From Eggerthellaceae bacterium (GTDB lineage Bacteria; Actinomycetota; Coriobacteriia; Coriobacteriales; Eggerthellaceae): a stretch of 41,002 bases of DNA. Location of the stretch: the NCBI GenBank assembly GCA_017431165.1, contig JAFRLO010000005.1:1-41002 (forward strand), written 5' to 3'. The notes under the pieces are model-generated. The model was not told where the DNA came from. It saw only the letters and a list, made by a program, of their open reading frames with translations, and ran no database searches. How positions within the stretch are numbered: the first letter of the stretch is position 1; every line of letters starts with the position of its first letter. Positions 18,042-26,700 of the stretch are shown here, one piece after another. A program made the position numbers and the translations under genes.

Positions 18042-19088
18042 TTAATACACCATGCCCATCGCCTCGCGGACCTCATCAAGCGTATGTTGGGCGATCTCGT
18101 TGGCCTTGCGATTGCCCTCATGCAGCACATCCTTGATGTAACCCATGTCAGCCAGTAGCTCTTCCCTACGCTCTCGATGTGGAGCCAAGAAAGCGTTGAC
18201 AGCTTCAGTCACGAAAGCTTTGAGCGCACCTGCACCGGAAGAACCGATCTCTTCAGCGATGTCGTTCTCGGTACGCCCCGTACACAGCGCAGCGGTCGTA
18301 AGCAGCGCCGAAACACCTGGTCGGTTCTCCTTGTCGAAGAAGATCGTACGCTCGCTATCTGTCTGGCTCTTCTTGATGAGCTTCGCTGTTTGGTCTGCAG
18401 TCGCACCGAGCATAATGGAGTTACCGTAGCTCTTCGACATCTTACGGCCATCGAGACCGGGAATCTCTATGGCATCAGAAAGGATACCCGCGGGTTCACG
18501 GAACACTTTGCCATAACGCTTGTTGAAACGACGGGCGACCTGACGCGTCAGCTCGATATGCGGAAGCTGGTCTTTACCGACCGGGACGATATTCGCCTTG
18601 CAGAACAAGATGTCGCATGCCTGATGAACCGGGTACGTCAAAAGCAGACCCGTAAGCTCATGCCCGCTCGCTTCTTGCTCGGCCTTCACGGTCGGGTTGC
18701 GCATAAGCTCCGCCTCACTCACGAGCGAGAGGAACGGAAGCATCAACTGGTTGCATGCAGGAATGGCAGAATGCGTGTAGATGATGGTCTTTTCGGGGTC
18801 GATGCCTGCAGCTATGTAGTCTGCAACCATGTTGTACACGTTATCTTGGATATGCTCGGTGGTGTCACGGTCGGTGATGACCTGATAGTCCGCGATCAAC
18901 ACCATGCAATTGATACCGAGATCCTGCATGTGGACACGATTCAAGATGCTCCCGAAGTAGTGCCCAAGGTGCAACCGCCCTGTAGGACGATCACCTGTGA
19001 GCATGTAGTATTTGCTCGGATTCACCTCAAGATCAGCGCGAATCTTGTTCGAGCGCTCGAGGCTTGCCTGAAAGCTATCGGTGGACAT
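18042..19088 (-). CDS. trpS: Tryptophanyl-tRNA synthetase
   Basis: A class Ic synthetase of 348 aa that charges tRNA-Trp. The HIGH motif appears as RLHLGHYFGS (residues 38-47, after TGDRPTG), and the KMSKS loop as RKMSKSYGN near residue 216. Other family blocks are VLIADYQVITDR, LTYPVHQACDILF and VPVGKDQLPHIELTRQ. The ATG is preceded by AAAGGAAG. No T-box or other leader structure is visible in the 84 bases before it; a sigma70-type promoter is. Confidence 0.96.
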   Translation of the reverse strand: MSTDSFQASLERSNKIRADLEVNPSKYYMLTGDRPTGRLHLGHYFGSILNRVHMQDLGINCMVLIADYQVITDRDTTEHIQDNVYNMVADYIAAGIDPEKTIIYTHSAIPACNQLMLPFLSLVSEAELMRNPTVKAEQEASGHELTGLLLTYPVHQACDILFCKANIVPVGKDQLPHIELTRQVARRFNKRYGKVFREPAGILSDAIEIPGLDGRKMSKSYGNSIMLGATADQTAKLIKKSQTDSERTIFFDKENRPGVSALLTTAALCTGRTENDIAEEIGSSGAGALKAFVTEAVNAFLAPHRERREELLADMGYIKDVLHEGNRKANEIAQHTLDEVREAMGMVY

Positions 19089-19172
19089 AAAAACTTCCTT
19101 TTAATTCTTGGGAAAACCCTCCGTGCAACGCGCGTGCCGAACGCGACAAGTGCCCGCTCGCAGCGCCCGACA

Positions 19173-19200
19173 AGTATACCACGCGCACCATAGGCAGCAA
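19173..19200 (-). promoter_or_regulatory. trpS promoter
   Basis: The minus strand has TTGCTG (19195-19200), a 16-base spacer and TATACT (19173-19178). TGG immediately precedes the -10, making it an extended -10. The -35 overlaps the U-tract of the terminator of the gene before it. The predicted leader is about 80 bases. Confidence 0.55.
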
Positions 19201-19233
19201 AAAGCCCTCCGCTGCCTGAACGGCGAAGGGCTT
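19199..19233 (-). terminator. Intrinsic terminator of the UroD-like gene
   Basis: On the minus strand AAGCCCTTCGC pairs with GCGGAGGGCTT (a U-G wobble only in this orientation) and is followed by TTTTT ending at 19199. It lies 36 bp after the stop of the methyltransferase gene and separates it from trpS. Confidence 0.8.
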
Positions 19234-19269
19234 AGATCCGTCAAATGCGACTAGATGCAGCTTAGCTGA

Positions 19270-20364
19270 TTAGTCGGGCCACTTGGCAAACGCCTTGCGC
19301 GATTCAGCATAAAGCGCCTTGCGATATGCGGGCTGCTGGCACGCAACATCATACATGCTGATGTAAGGAACCTTGCCCGGCGTGTTGCAGAAGCGATCGA
19401 CATATCTCTTCGCAGCTGCAATCTGATCCTCTTCGGACCACTCTTCAGTAACGAGGTCAAGAGACGGCGGCAGGATGATCTTATCGCCATAGAGCTCCCA
19501 AAGCTCTTCATTGCCGTTCATGCGCTGCGGGGTCCAGCTATCCCAACCAGCAGCGATGATGTTCGGGGTTTGCACCTGGCCCGATTTACCGCAGGAGTGA
19601 AGCTCAGCAAAAAGCCCGAGTTCATGCACATGATCGGTGAACTTGCGCATTGCAGGAACAATCAAACGCTCGGCGACATCGGCATTGAACAGGGCGCTCG
19701 CCTGAGAACCCCAGTCATCATGGACATAAAAGCCATCGATGTGGTCGTAGTATTTCACGAAGTGATCGACGATATCGATGTAGAGATCAGAAAGAGCCAT
19801 CATCAGCTCGGCGACGGCGTCTTCCTGGTCCTCGTCGAGCAGCGCGAAAGCGGCATCCTCGAAGCCCATGAAAGAAATCAGACGCTCGAACCAACCGGTG
19901 AAGAGCCACGGCTGGACGAACTTATCGTTATTGAGGAACTCCTTATTCTTCTCTGCGGAACCAGCCCAATCCCAAGAATCGACATCCGGGAAGGTAAGGA
20001 CATCCTTCCAATCGTTGACATCGTCGAATAACTGCGTTCCCGGAATGACCATGGAACCATGCGCTTCGGGCTCATAGATCCACTCGACACCAAAGATGTC
20101 GGGGCCACCGGCTTCTTCAACAGCGTTGAACGGCTCACCGTCGACGACCATGCCACGTGCGATGTTCTCAGGGATAACGCGTGGGTTGAACATCATGGTA
20201 TCTTTGCTCGAAACAAGCCAGATCGGATGCTTCTGATACGTGGCAATGACGGCCTCGCGCTGTGTGACTGGATAATTGAAGTGCGCATAATCGACAGGAG
20301 TCTTGCGGCTCTTCGGCTCGATTGAAACGACTTCCAGCTCTTTTTCGTCAAACGGGATACCCAT
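19270..20364 (-). CDS. UroD-fold (MtaA/CmuA-type) cobalamin-dependent methyltransferase-like protein
   Basis: A 364-aa protein of the uroporphyrinogen decarboxylase fold. True HemE has conserved RxxGR-type substrate motifs that I do not see. Instead it has LHSCGKSG near residue 253, the His-x-Cys zinc ligand pair used by the MtaA/MtbA/CmuA methyltransferases, and a late Cys (VACQQPAY) that may be the third ligand. Many Coriobacteriia and clostridia carry multiple such proteins for methyl transfer from methoxy or methylamine compounds. No corrinoid protein or activator gene is next to it, so substrate and partner are unknown. I chose the ATG at 20364, which has AAGGAG upstream; a frame extension upstream lacks homology. 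Confidence 0.78.
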   Translation of the reverse strand: MGIPFDEKELEVVSIEPKSRKTPVDYAHFNYPVTQREAVIATYQKHPIWLVSSKDTMMFNPRVIPENIARGMVVDGEPFNAVEEAGGPDIFGVEWIYEPEAHGSMVIPGTQLFDDVNDWKDVLTFPDVDSWDWAGSAEKNKEFLNNDKFVQPWLFTGWFERLISFMGFEDAAFALLDEDQEDAVAELMMALSDLYIDIVDHFVKYYDHIDGFYVHDDWGSQASALFNADVAERLIVPAMRKFTDHVHELGLFAELHSCGKSGQVQTPNIIAAGWDSWTPQRMNGNEELWELYGDKIILPPSLDLVTEEWSEEDQIAAAKRYVDRFCNTPGKVPYISMYDVACQQPAYRKALYAESRKAFAKWPD

Positions 20365-20454
20365 GTGAGGATCTCCTTTCGAAAGATGGGTTCTTACGTT
20401 AGCATTTTTTGCACCAAGACAATATATCACAAGATGCACGAAATGCGCTTCGTC

Positions 20455-20483
20455 TTGCGTATGAAGACAAAATCGTCTAAGAT
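20455..20483 (+). promoter_or_regulatory. tRNA-Val promoter
   Basis: TTGCGT (20455-20460), a 17-base spacer and TAAGAT (20478-20483) lie about 29 bases before the mature tRNA 5' end, a sensible distance for a short 5' leader. Confidence 0.55.
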
Positions 20484-20511
20484 TCGTATGCGCACGTGAA
20501 AGTGCACCTTC

Positions 20512-20586
20512 GGTCGCTTGGCTCAGCGGGAGAGCATCGCCTTCACACGGCGGGGGTCACTGGTTCAAATCCAGTAGCGACCACCA
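20512..20586 (+). tRNA. tRNA-Val (anticodon CAC)
   Basis: A 75-base cloverleaf: acceptor GGTCGCT pairs with AGCGACC, D arm GCTCAGCGGGAGAGC, anticodon arm TCGCC-TTCACAC-GGCGG with anticodon CAC (reads GTG), T arm ACTGG-TTCAAAT-CCAGT, and an encoded CCA end. It is transcribed alone from its own promoter and followed by a terminator 10 bases later. Confidence 0.96.
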
Positions 20587-20596
20587 TGAATTTGCT

Positions 20597-20629
20597 CAGG
20601 TCAGACTCATTTTTCGTCTGGCCTGTTTT
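20597..20629 (+). terminator. Intrinsic terminator after tRNA-Val
   Basis: A 10-bp stem (CAGGTCAGAC with GTCTGGCCTG, one G-U pair in RNA) and a 9-base loop are followed by TTTTA. The stem is nearly the same sequence as the terminator after the other tRNA (17888-17922). Confidence 0.8.
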
Positions 20630-20655
20630 ACTTTGTTGCTTAGAAAGGCGGATAG

Positions 20656-21474
20656 ATGAGAATCCTTCCTATCGAGAGTCTTGATGCAACGGGACTCGTG
20701 CGCACCGCATGTACCGCGCTCGGTGAAGGACCATGGTCATACGGCGAGGAAGGCGCAACCGAAAACTTCGAAGCTCTTGCCGAAGCGATAGGCGTCCGCG
20801 ATGCCCATCATATGGTGCGCGTCAACCAGAAGCACACGGCGAATATCAGGGTCGCAACCATCGATGACGGGGGCCGGGGCATCTACTATCAACACATTGA
20901 AGCCCCGCGCGCCTTCGAGTCGGCAAGCTTCGATTTCAGGCTGGGAGATGGCATCGACGGCCTGATCACAAACACGCCAGGGCTTACGTTGTGCACGACG
21001 GAGGCCGACTGCGTCCCCGTCTTTTTGCTCGACCCAGTCACGAGGTCCATCGGCATGATCCACAGTGGGTGGCGTGGCACAGCCGCACTGATCAGCAAGC
21101 GCGCCATCTCACTCATGACTAGCTATTTCGGGGCGAACCCGCGCGACATCATCGCCGTCCTCGGACCGTGCATCTGCAAGGATTGCTACGAAGTCGGACC
21201 GGAACTTGTTGGGGATTTCGAAATCTTCTTCGCGCCAGAGCGCATCGAAGAGATCTTCATGCCGCACGGAGATGGCAAATACCTGCTCGACGTGCCGAGC
21301 GCCGTGCGCATGACCCTTCAAGATTGCGGTGTGAGAGAAGAGAACATCACCATGCCGTTCGAATGCACCTGCCATGGCGCGCATTTCTCCTCGTATCGGC
21401 GCGACCACATCCCGCACGACCGGATGCTAACTGCCATCGTGCTTGCTGAGTCGCACGATTCCTCAATGTGTTAG
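20656..21474 (+). CDS. pgeF: Laccase-domain multicopper-like protein, PgeF/YfiH family
   Basis: The 272-aa product has the blocks of the DUF152/YfiH family: VNQKHTANIRV, TEADCVPVFLLDP (metal-ligand Cys), IGMIHSGWRGTAA (metal-ligand His) and GPCICKDCYEVG. Members are purine-nucleoside phosphorylase/adenosine deaminase-like zinc enzymes, and in E. coli PgeF removes wrongly incorporated residues from peptidoglycan precursors. Which activity applies here cannot be read from sequence. The ATG follows AAAGGCGG. It stops 1 base after the convergent LysR gene's stop begins (4-bp overlap); I see no terminator between them. Confidence 0.88.
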   Translation: MRILPIESLDATGLVRTACTALGEGPWSYGEEGATENFEALAEAIGVRDAHHMVRVNQKHTANIRVATIDDGGRGIYYQHIEAPRAFESASFDFRLGDGIDGLITNTPGLTLCTTEADCVPVFLLDPVTRSIGMIHSGWRGTAALISKRAISLMTSYFGANPRDIIAVLGPCICKDCYEVGPELVGDFEIFFAPERIEEIFMPHGDGKYLLDVPSAVRMTLQDCGVREENITMPFECTCHGAHFSSYRRDHIPHDRMLTAIVLAESHDSSMC

Positions 21475-22370
21475 AAGATGCGGCTCTCTTCGGGAATTGA
21501 TCGAATCGCCTCGACGAACGAGCGGACATCCTCTGTCGGCTCCTTCGCGTAATACAGGCAATAAGGGACGGTCTTGTTCCATCGGACGTCGACGGTTTTC
21601 ATGGATGGGTGCACATCGCGCCAAATCTCCTTGCTGAGCAGGATGTCGCCGCGCAACGCGCACTCGTTGAAGATACCGATGCTGTAGTGTTCGAACTCCA
21701 CGAATTCGACACCGATTGCAGATTCCGCGATCTCTTCGCGTGCGGAATCGATATAGGGATTACCCGGCCTGCGGATGCGGATTCGCCTTCCACTGAGCTC
21801 AGAGACATCGACGATGTCGCGGTCGGCGAGCTCGTCGCTGTATGGCACTGACAGGCACAGGTTCGGGTTGCCGATAATCGTGCAAGAGCAGAGACGCTCG
21901 GCTTCCTCACCCATGTAGATCGAGCTGACGATATCGATATCCGTCCCGATGCTTTTGATGGCGTGAAGAAAGTCCTCATAGGTATCAACAATGGGAATCA
22001 GCTGGATGTTCATGTCGGTACGCTGCAAGAATACTCTGTGACATCGCTCGAGCACGCGCTGCCCCGCTCGTGCTCCTCCGATACCGAGGCGGATCAGCTT
22101 GCTTTCGCGCTTCTCGCGGCGCTTTGCTTCGTCGACAGCCATATTGCACTGCGCAATGATATCCTTGGCGTCTTCGAGGAAGCATTCACCGTTCGACGTG
22201 AGGCATATACCCTTATTGGAGCGATCGAAAATAGAAATGCCTATTTCGGCTTCGAAGGCATTGACCTGCTTGATGAGCGCTGGTGTGGAGTAACCGATCT
22301 CTTTTGCGGCTTTGTTAAAACTACCATATTCAGCAACGGCAAGCAGAGTATCGAGTCGTTTATCGTACAC
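21471..22370 (-). CDS. LysR-family transcriptional regulator
   Basis: A 299-aa LTTR. The N-terminal helix-turn-helix spans about residues 5-60 (TLLAVAEYGSFNKAAKEIGY, TPALIKQVNAFEAEIGISIF and DRSNKGICLT). A linker helix and a periplasmic-binding-protein-like effector domain follow (LIRLGIGGARAGQRVLERCH onward). It starts at a GTG with GAGGAA upstream and is divergent from the radical SAM gene across a 196-bp gap with palindromes. The usual LTTR pattern makes the divergent gene its first candidate target. The effector is unknown. Confidence 0.92.
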   Translation of the reverse strand: MYDKRLDTLLAVAEYGSFNKAAKEIGYSTPALIKQVNAFEAEIGISIFDRSNKGICLTSNGECFLEDAKDIIAQCNMAVDEAKRREKRESKLIRLGIGGARAGQRVLERCHRVFLQRTDMNIQLIPIVDTYEDFLHAIKSIGTDIDIVSSIYMGEEAERLCSCTIIGNPNLCLSVPYSDELADRDIVDVSELSGRRIRIRRPGNPYIDSAREEIAESAIGVEFVEFEHYSIGIFNECALRGDILLSKEIWRDVHPSMKTVDVRWNKTVPYCLYYAKEPTEDVRSFVEAIRSIPEESRIF

Positions 22371-22403
22371 AGTTAGTTTCCTCGCAATTTATTTTAACTT
22401 TTA

Positions 22404-22439
22404 GTTATAGCATTATAACAGATTATGCCATTCTGCATA
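22404..22439. promoter_or_regulatory. LysR-type operator/promoter region between the divergent genes
   Basis: Two palindromes lie side by side: GTTATA-GCAT-TATAAC at 22404-22419 and TATGC-N6-GCATA at 22424-22439, the latter having the T-N11-A shape of LTTR boxes. The first overlaps a minus-strand extended -10 (TGT-TATAAT, with TATAAT at 22412-22417) that would drive the LysR gene, so autoregulation is likely. I do not see an equally clear promoter for the plus-strand radical SAM gene. Confidence 0.5.
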
Positions 22440-22566
22440 GGAATCCCGAACAGTATGCTTAATACGGAAGAGGTATTCCTTTCCAACCTTATAGATCGAA
22501 ATCGACCTCTTCCCCTGCGACGCATTCGATCAAGACGCCGCAGCATATGCTGAAAGGAGATTGGCC

Positions 22567-23532
22567 ATGACATTCATCGATCCCCCTGGCGTACCCGCAA
22601 CTCACCAAAGGCGCACGCACGGGCCACGCTTTGCAAGCCCAGTGAACTCCCCTTCCTACGAATGGAACGACCACACGCAGTTCCTCGAAGTGACACGCGG
22701 TTGCTCGCATAACGGATGCCGATTCTGCACTTTCTATAAGAACGTGCCCTACAGCAAAGCCCCGCTCGAAGACGTCGAATACTATCTCGACTATTTGGCC
22801 ATGTGCGATAAGAAAACGCCGATTACCAGGGTGTTTTTGCAGGGATCGAATGCGTTCCACCTGTCGTACGACGAGCTCATGGAGCTTGCGGAGATGATGT
22901 ACGCGCACCTGCCGCACCTCGAAAGCATCGGCGGCTATGGCCGAATGAGCGACTTGCGAGACAAGTCAGTTGAACAGGTTCGCAAATTGCACGAAACGGG
23001 TTTCGAGCACTTCTATTTCGGCGTTGAAACCGCTGATGATACGCTGCTGGAATTTATGAACAAGGGCTATGATGCAGCCGAATTGTACGAAGCGGGCTAC
23101 AAGCTCAAAGAGTCTGGCATGCCCTGGGTGTGCGGCCTTATGTTCGGCTTGGGCGGGCATAACTACGGTGATAGCCACGCCATCAAGAGCGCCGATTTCG
23201 TCAATGCGATCGAGCCGGGCATCGTTACAGGCACCTCGCTCACGTTAGTATACGATCATTACACACAAATGGTGCCGCGGCTTTTGAAAGACGTGCAAAG
23301 CGGCCTGTTCGAAGAGGCGGGGGAAATCGAGCGTTACGAGGAACTCCGCACCTTCATCGAGCATCTTAACGTGCACACGCTATTCTCAAACGATCATTCT
23401 ACGATGCCCTACAGGTTCACCGTAAAGCTTCCCGATCAGAAGGAACACGTTCTCGAAAGGCTGGATGACATCATCAAAGAGGGCGATGAGGTGTCGATGG
23501 CACGTTTCAGGGCATCTGTCATGGAGGTGTAA
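22567..23532 (+). CDS. Radical SAM protein with CX4CX2C cluster motif
   Basis: The 321-aa protein binds a [4Fe-4S] cluster and SAM. The cluster motif is GCSHNGCRFC (Cys46, Cys51, Cys54), i.e. CX4CX2C and not the usual CX3CX2C; the GC-S/T-HN-x-C-x-FC form is typical of one uncharacterised radical SAM group in anaerobes. VFLQGSNAF and GGYGRMSDL are plausible SAM-binding strands, followed by HFYFGVETADDTLL and GLMFGLGGHNYGDS. I chose the ATG at 22567 because AAAGGAGA precedes it; a TTG at 22561 is closer to that site. The product is unknown; the divergent LysR regulator suggests inducible expression. Confidence 0.87.
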   Translation: MTFIDPPGVPATHQRRTHGPRFASPVNSPSYEWNDHTQFLEVTRGCSHNGCRFCTFYKNVPYSKAPLEDVEYYLDYLAMCDKKTPITRVFLQGSNAFHLSYDELMELAEMMYAHLPHLESIGGYGRMSDLRDKSVEQVRKLHETGFEHFYFGVETADDTLLEFMNKGYDAAELYEAGYKLKESGMPWVCGLMFGLGGHNYGDSHAIKSADFVNAIEPGIVTGTSLTLVYDHYTQMVPRLLKDVQSGLFEEAGEIERYEELRTFIEHLNVHTLFSNDHSTMPYRFTVKLPDQKEHVLERLDDIIKEGDEVSMARFRASVMEV

Positions 23533-23707
23533 ATCGTGCAAGCGAATACTCGGCAGCAAGCTCCGTGCCGGTTACCACATGCTTTTCGCCTGCACGGCAA
23601 AGCCGAGTGCCTTCCGTAGAAGCGCAAGGCCATGCATGCATCCGGACAAGGGTTGCATGATCGGGGTTGGGAAATCGAACCCACTGATTTCAGTCGGGCA
23701 AACATGT

Positions 23708-23713
23708 TAATAT
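23708..23713 (+). promoter_or_regulatory. Candidate extended -10 promoter of the activase operon
   Basis: TGT-TAATAT is followed by a run of seven T and lies 46 bases before the GTG start of the giant activase gene. No convincing -35 is visible. The rest of the 226-bp gap after the radical SAM gene shows no gene I can support. Confidence 0.35.
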
Positions 23714-23758
23714 TTTTTTACGGGAAACGTCCATTTGACATAAAAGAGAAAGGTTTGA

Positions 23759-26700
23759 GTGGCTTACCGCGTTGGCATAGATGCTGGGTCGAAGACCCTC
23801 AAGGTCGTCGTTTTAAACGATGACGATTCCCTTGCGTTCAGCATCTATCTCCGTCATCGTTTCGACATCGCCACCCGTCTCGCACAGACCATCCATGACG
23901 TATGCTGGCGCTTCGGCGACATCGATTGCACAATCGCGATTACCGGATCAGCGGGCATCGAGGTCGCGCAATGGCTCGATCTCCCATTTGTCCAGGAGGT
24001 CATCGCCACTACGAAAGCGGTCCAGACGATTATTCCCGATGCTGACGCCGTCATAGAGCTTGGCGGCGAGGATGCGAAGATCATCTACCTTTCGGGAGGC
24101 CTCGAGCAGCGTATGAACGCCACATGCGCAGGTGGAACCGGTGGCTTCATCGATACCATAGCCTTCATGCTCGGCATCCATACGAAGGAATTCAGTCAGC
24201 TCAGCATGGGCGCTTCGCACATTTACCCCATCGCTAGCCGATGCGCCGTTTTCGCGCAGACCGATGTTCGCCCGCTACTCAATGCAGGCGCCAACAAAGC
24301 AGATATCGCAGCAAGCGCACTCGAAGCCGTCGTCCGCCAAACCTTGGGTGGGCTTGCCTGCGGGCGCCCCATCCGCGGCAAGGTCGTATATCTTGGCGGA
24401 CCATGCGAATTCATCCCTGACCTCGTCAGGCGTTTCAACATGGCGCTCAAACTAGAGCGCAATATGGGTATTAAACCCAAAGATGCGCATCTGTTTACGG
24501 CGCAAGGCGCAGCGCTCTATGGCGGAGAACAAGCCGATGCTCCCCTCGTGCGTCTGTCGGATTTGGAAGCTCGTCTGCTCGAGCAGAACCAACCAGAAGA
24601 CGATTTGCCGAGACTGCGTCCGCTCTTCACCTCGCAGGCGGAACTTGAAGAATTCAAGACCCGTCATGCCCAGACCGCTGTATCCACTTCGCATGTTACT
24701 TCGTATGAGGGTTCCCTCTACGTTGGCATGGATGCAGGTTCCACGGCTATCAAGCTCGCATGCGTGAGCGAAGACGGCAGGCTTATCTATTCGGATAACG
24801 AGCCAACAGAAGGCGATGTACTGGAAACATCGCGCAAGATGCTCAAGACGATGTATAGGAACCTGCCGCACAGCTATTCCGGCGAGCAGTTCTACACCAT
24901 CGAGCACGCTACGGTCACGGGCTATGGCGAGGACCTTCTCCGCGCGGCGCTCGGCTTCGACTCAGGAGTCGTCGAAACGGTCGCGCATACGAACGCGGCA
25001 TTGCATTTCGACCCAAAGGCGAGCTTCGTCCTCGATATCGGCGGACAAGACATGAAGGCCATTTGGATCAAGAACGGCATGGTGCAGGAAACCGTGCTCA
25101 ACGAGGCATGTTCGTCAGGATGCGGCTCCTTCATCGAGGGAACAGCATATTCGCTGCGCTCCACCCCAAGCAAATTCAGCGAAGTCGCGCTCAAGGCGAC
25201 CGCGCCGATCGACTTGGGTACCAAATGCACCGTTTTCATGACCTCGCGCGTGCGCCACGCACAGAAAATCGGCGCATCCATGGGCGACATCGCTGCAGGC
25301 ATCGCCTACTCGGTCGTGCAGAATGCATTGTTCCGTATCATCGGCATGAGCAATATCGACAGCATGGGAGATCATATCGTCATCCAAGGCGGTACCTTCA
25401 TGAGCGATGCTGTGCTGCGCGCTTTCGAACTGATTTCAGGAAAAGAGGTTATCCGCCCCGGATGCGCGCATCTCATGGGCGCACTGGGAGCTGCTCTCGT
25501 TGCGCGCACACGCGCAAAAAGCATGGAGGTTGCATCGGGCAAAGACCATAATGCGAACCACAGTGCTTCCCAATTGCTTTCAGCCCAGGAGATCGATCGG
25601 ATAAAGCCGAAACGCACGTCGTCAACATGCCCAGGATGCCAGAACTCCTGCGCAGTCACGGTAATCGATTTCGGTAACGGACGCTCTTATGTGAGCGGCA
25701 ATCGCTGCGAGTGTGCCTACCAATACTTCGAAATAAAGAAAAACGATACCGAAAAAAAAGAAATGCCCCCTAACGCCATCGCGCTGAAGCAGAAACTCCT
25801 GAAACGTTATGAATCGGTTCTGCGCAGTGAGCAGTCCGATACCGGATCTGCCATACGCATCGGCATCATGAATACCCTAAATACTACCGATCAACTCCCA
25901 TTCTGGCATACGCTGCTCACCGAGTTGGGGCTTGATGTGATAGTCGTTCACTCCTCGCCTGAAGATGCGGCAACGCGCAACCGCACAGGACTCGAGACGA
26001 TTCCCTCTGAAAGCGTTTGCTTCCCCGCCAAACTCTCGCACAGCAGACTATTCGCATTGTTGGAAGCAGGTGCCACGCACATCCTGATGCCCAAATATGT
26101 CCGCGGGCGCCGTTGTCCTGTACGCTGCGAATACGTTGACGCGCTTTGCGACGGCATCAGCGCTTTCGATATAGAGCAACCAGGCTTCATCACTCCGGTG
26201 CTTTCGAAGATGACCATGCTCGAAGCCGAACAGTCTCCCGAGGATCGCGAAAGCATCTTTAATTGTTTGGCTCCCCTCTTCAGCGAGGAAGCTCCTCTTT
26301 CACACGAGGCTTTCCAAGCCGCACTCGAGACGGCCTGGGAAGAGCAACGCAGCTTCCACGCCATGGTTAAGAAAGGCAATGACAGAGCTTTGACGTGGTC
26401 AAAGCAGCCTGGCAACCATGGCGCCATTCTCGTGGGGCGTCCCTATCACATCGATCCGGTGCTTTTGCATGAAATCGATGATATGTTGCAAGGCCTCGGC
26501 TTCTCTGTGGTATCACCGCTCGAAATGAACTTGCCCGAGCTCGACAGCAAACCCGATTATCATGCTGCCAAACCTGCACTACGTGCAGCCAAGTTCATCC
26601 AGAATCGTCCAAACCTGCACATGATATGCTTGGAGTCGTTCGGTTGTACGTATGACGCCCTCTCTCTTCCCGAAGTTCAGCAGGTCTTAAACGAAACCGG

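Noticed and set aside
18177-19193. 338-codon plus-strand frame
   Set aside because: Antisense to trpS throughout, no domain signature.
19089-19200. T-box or tryptophan-responsive leader before trpS
   Set aside because: The 84-base leader is too short for a T-box and lacks the conserved T-box core and specifier stem; only a promoter is visible.
23533-23758. Small gene in the gap after the radical SAM gene
   Set aside because: Short frames are present but have no ribosome-binding site or family resemblance, and they overlap the promoter of the activase gene.
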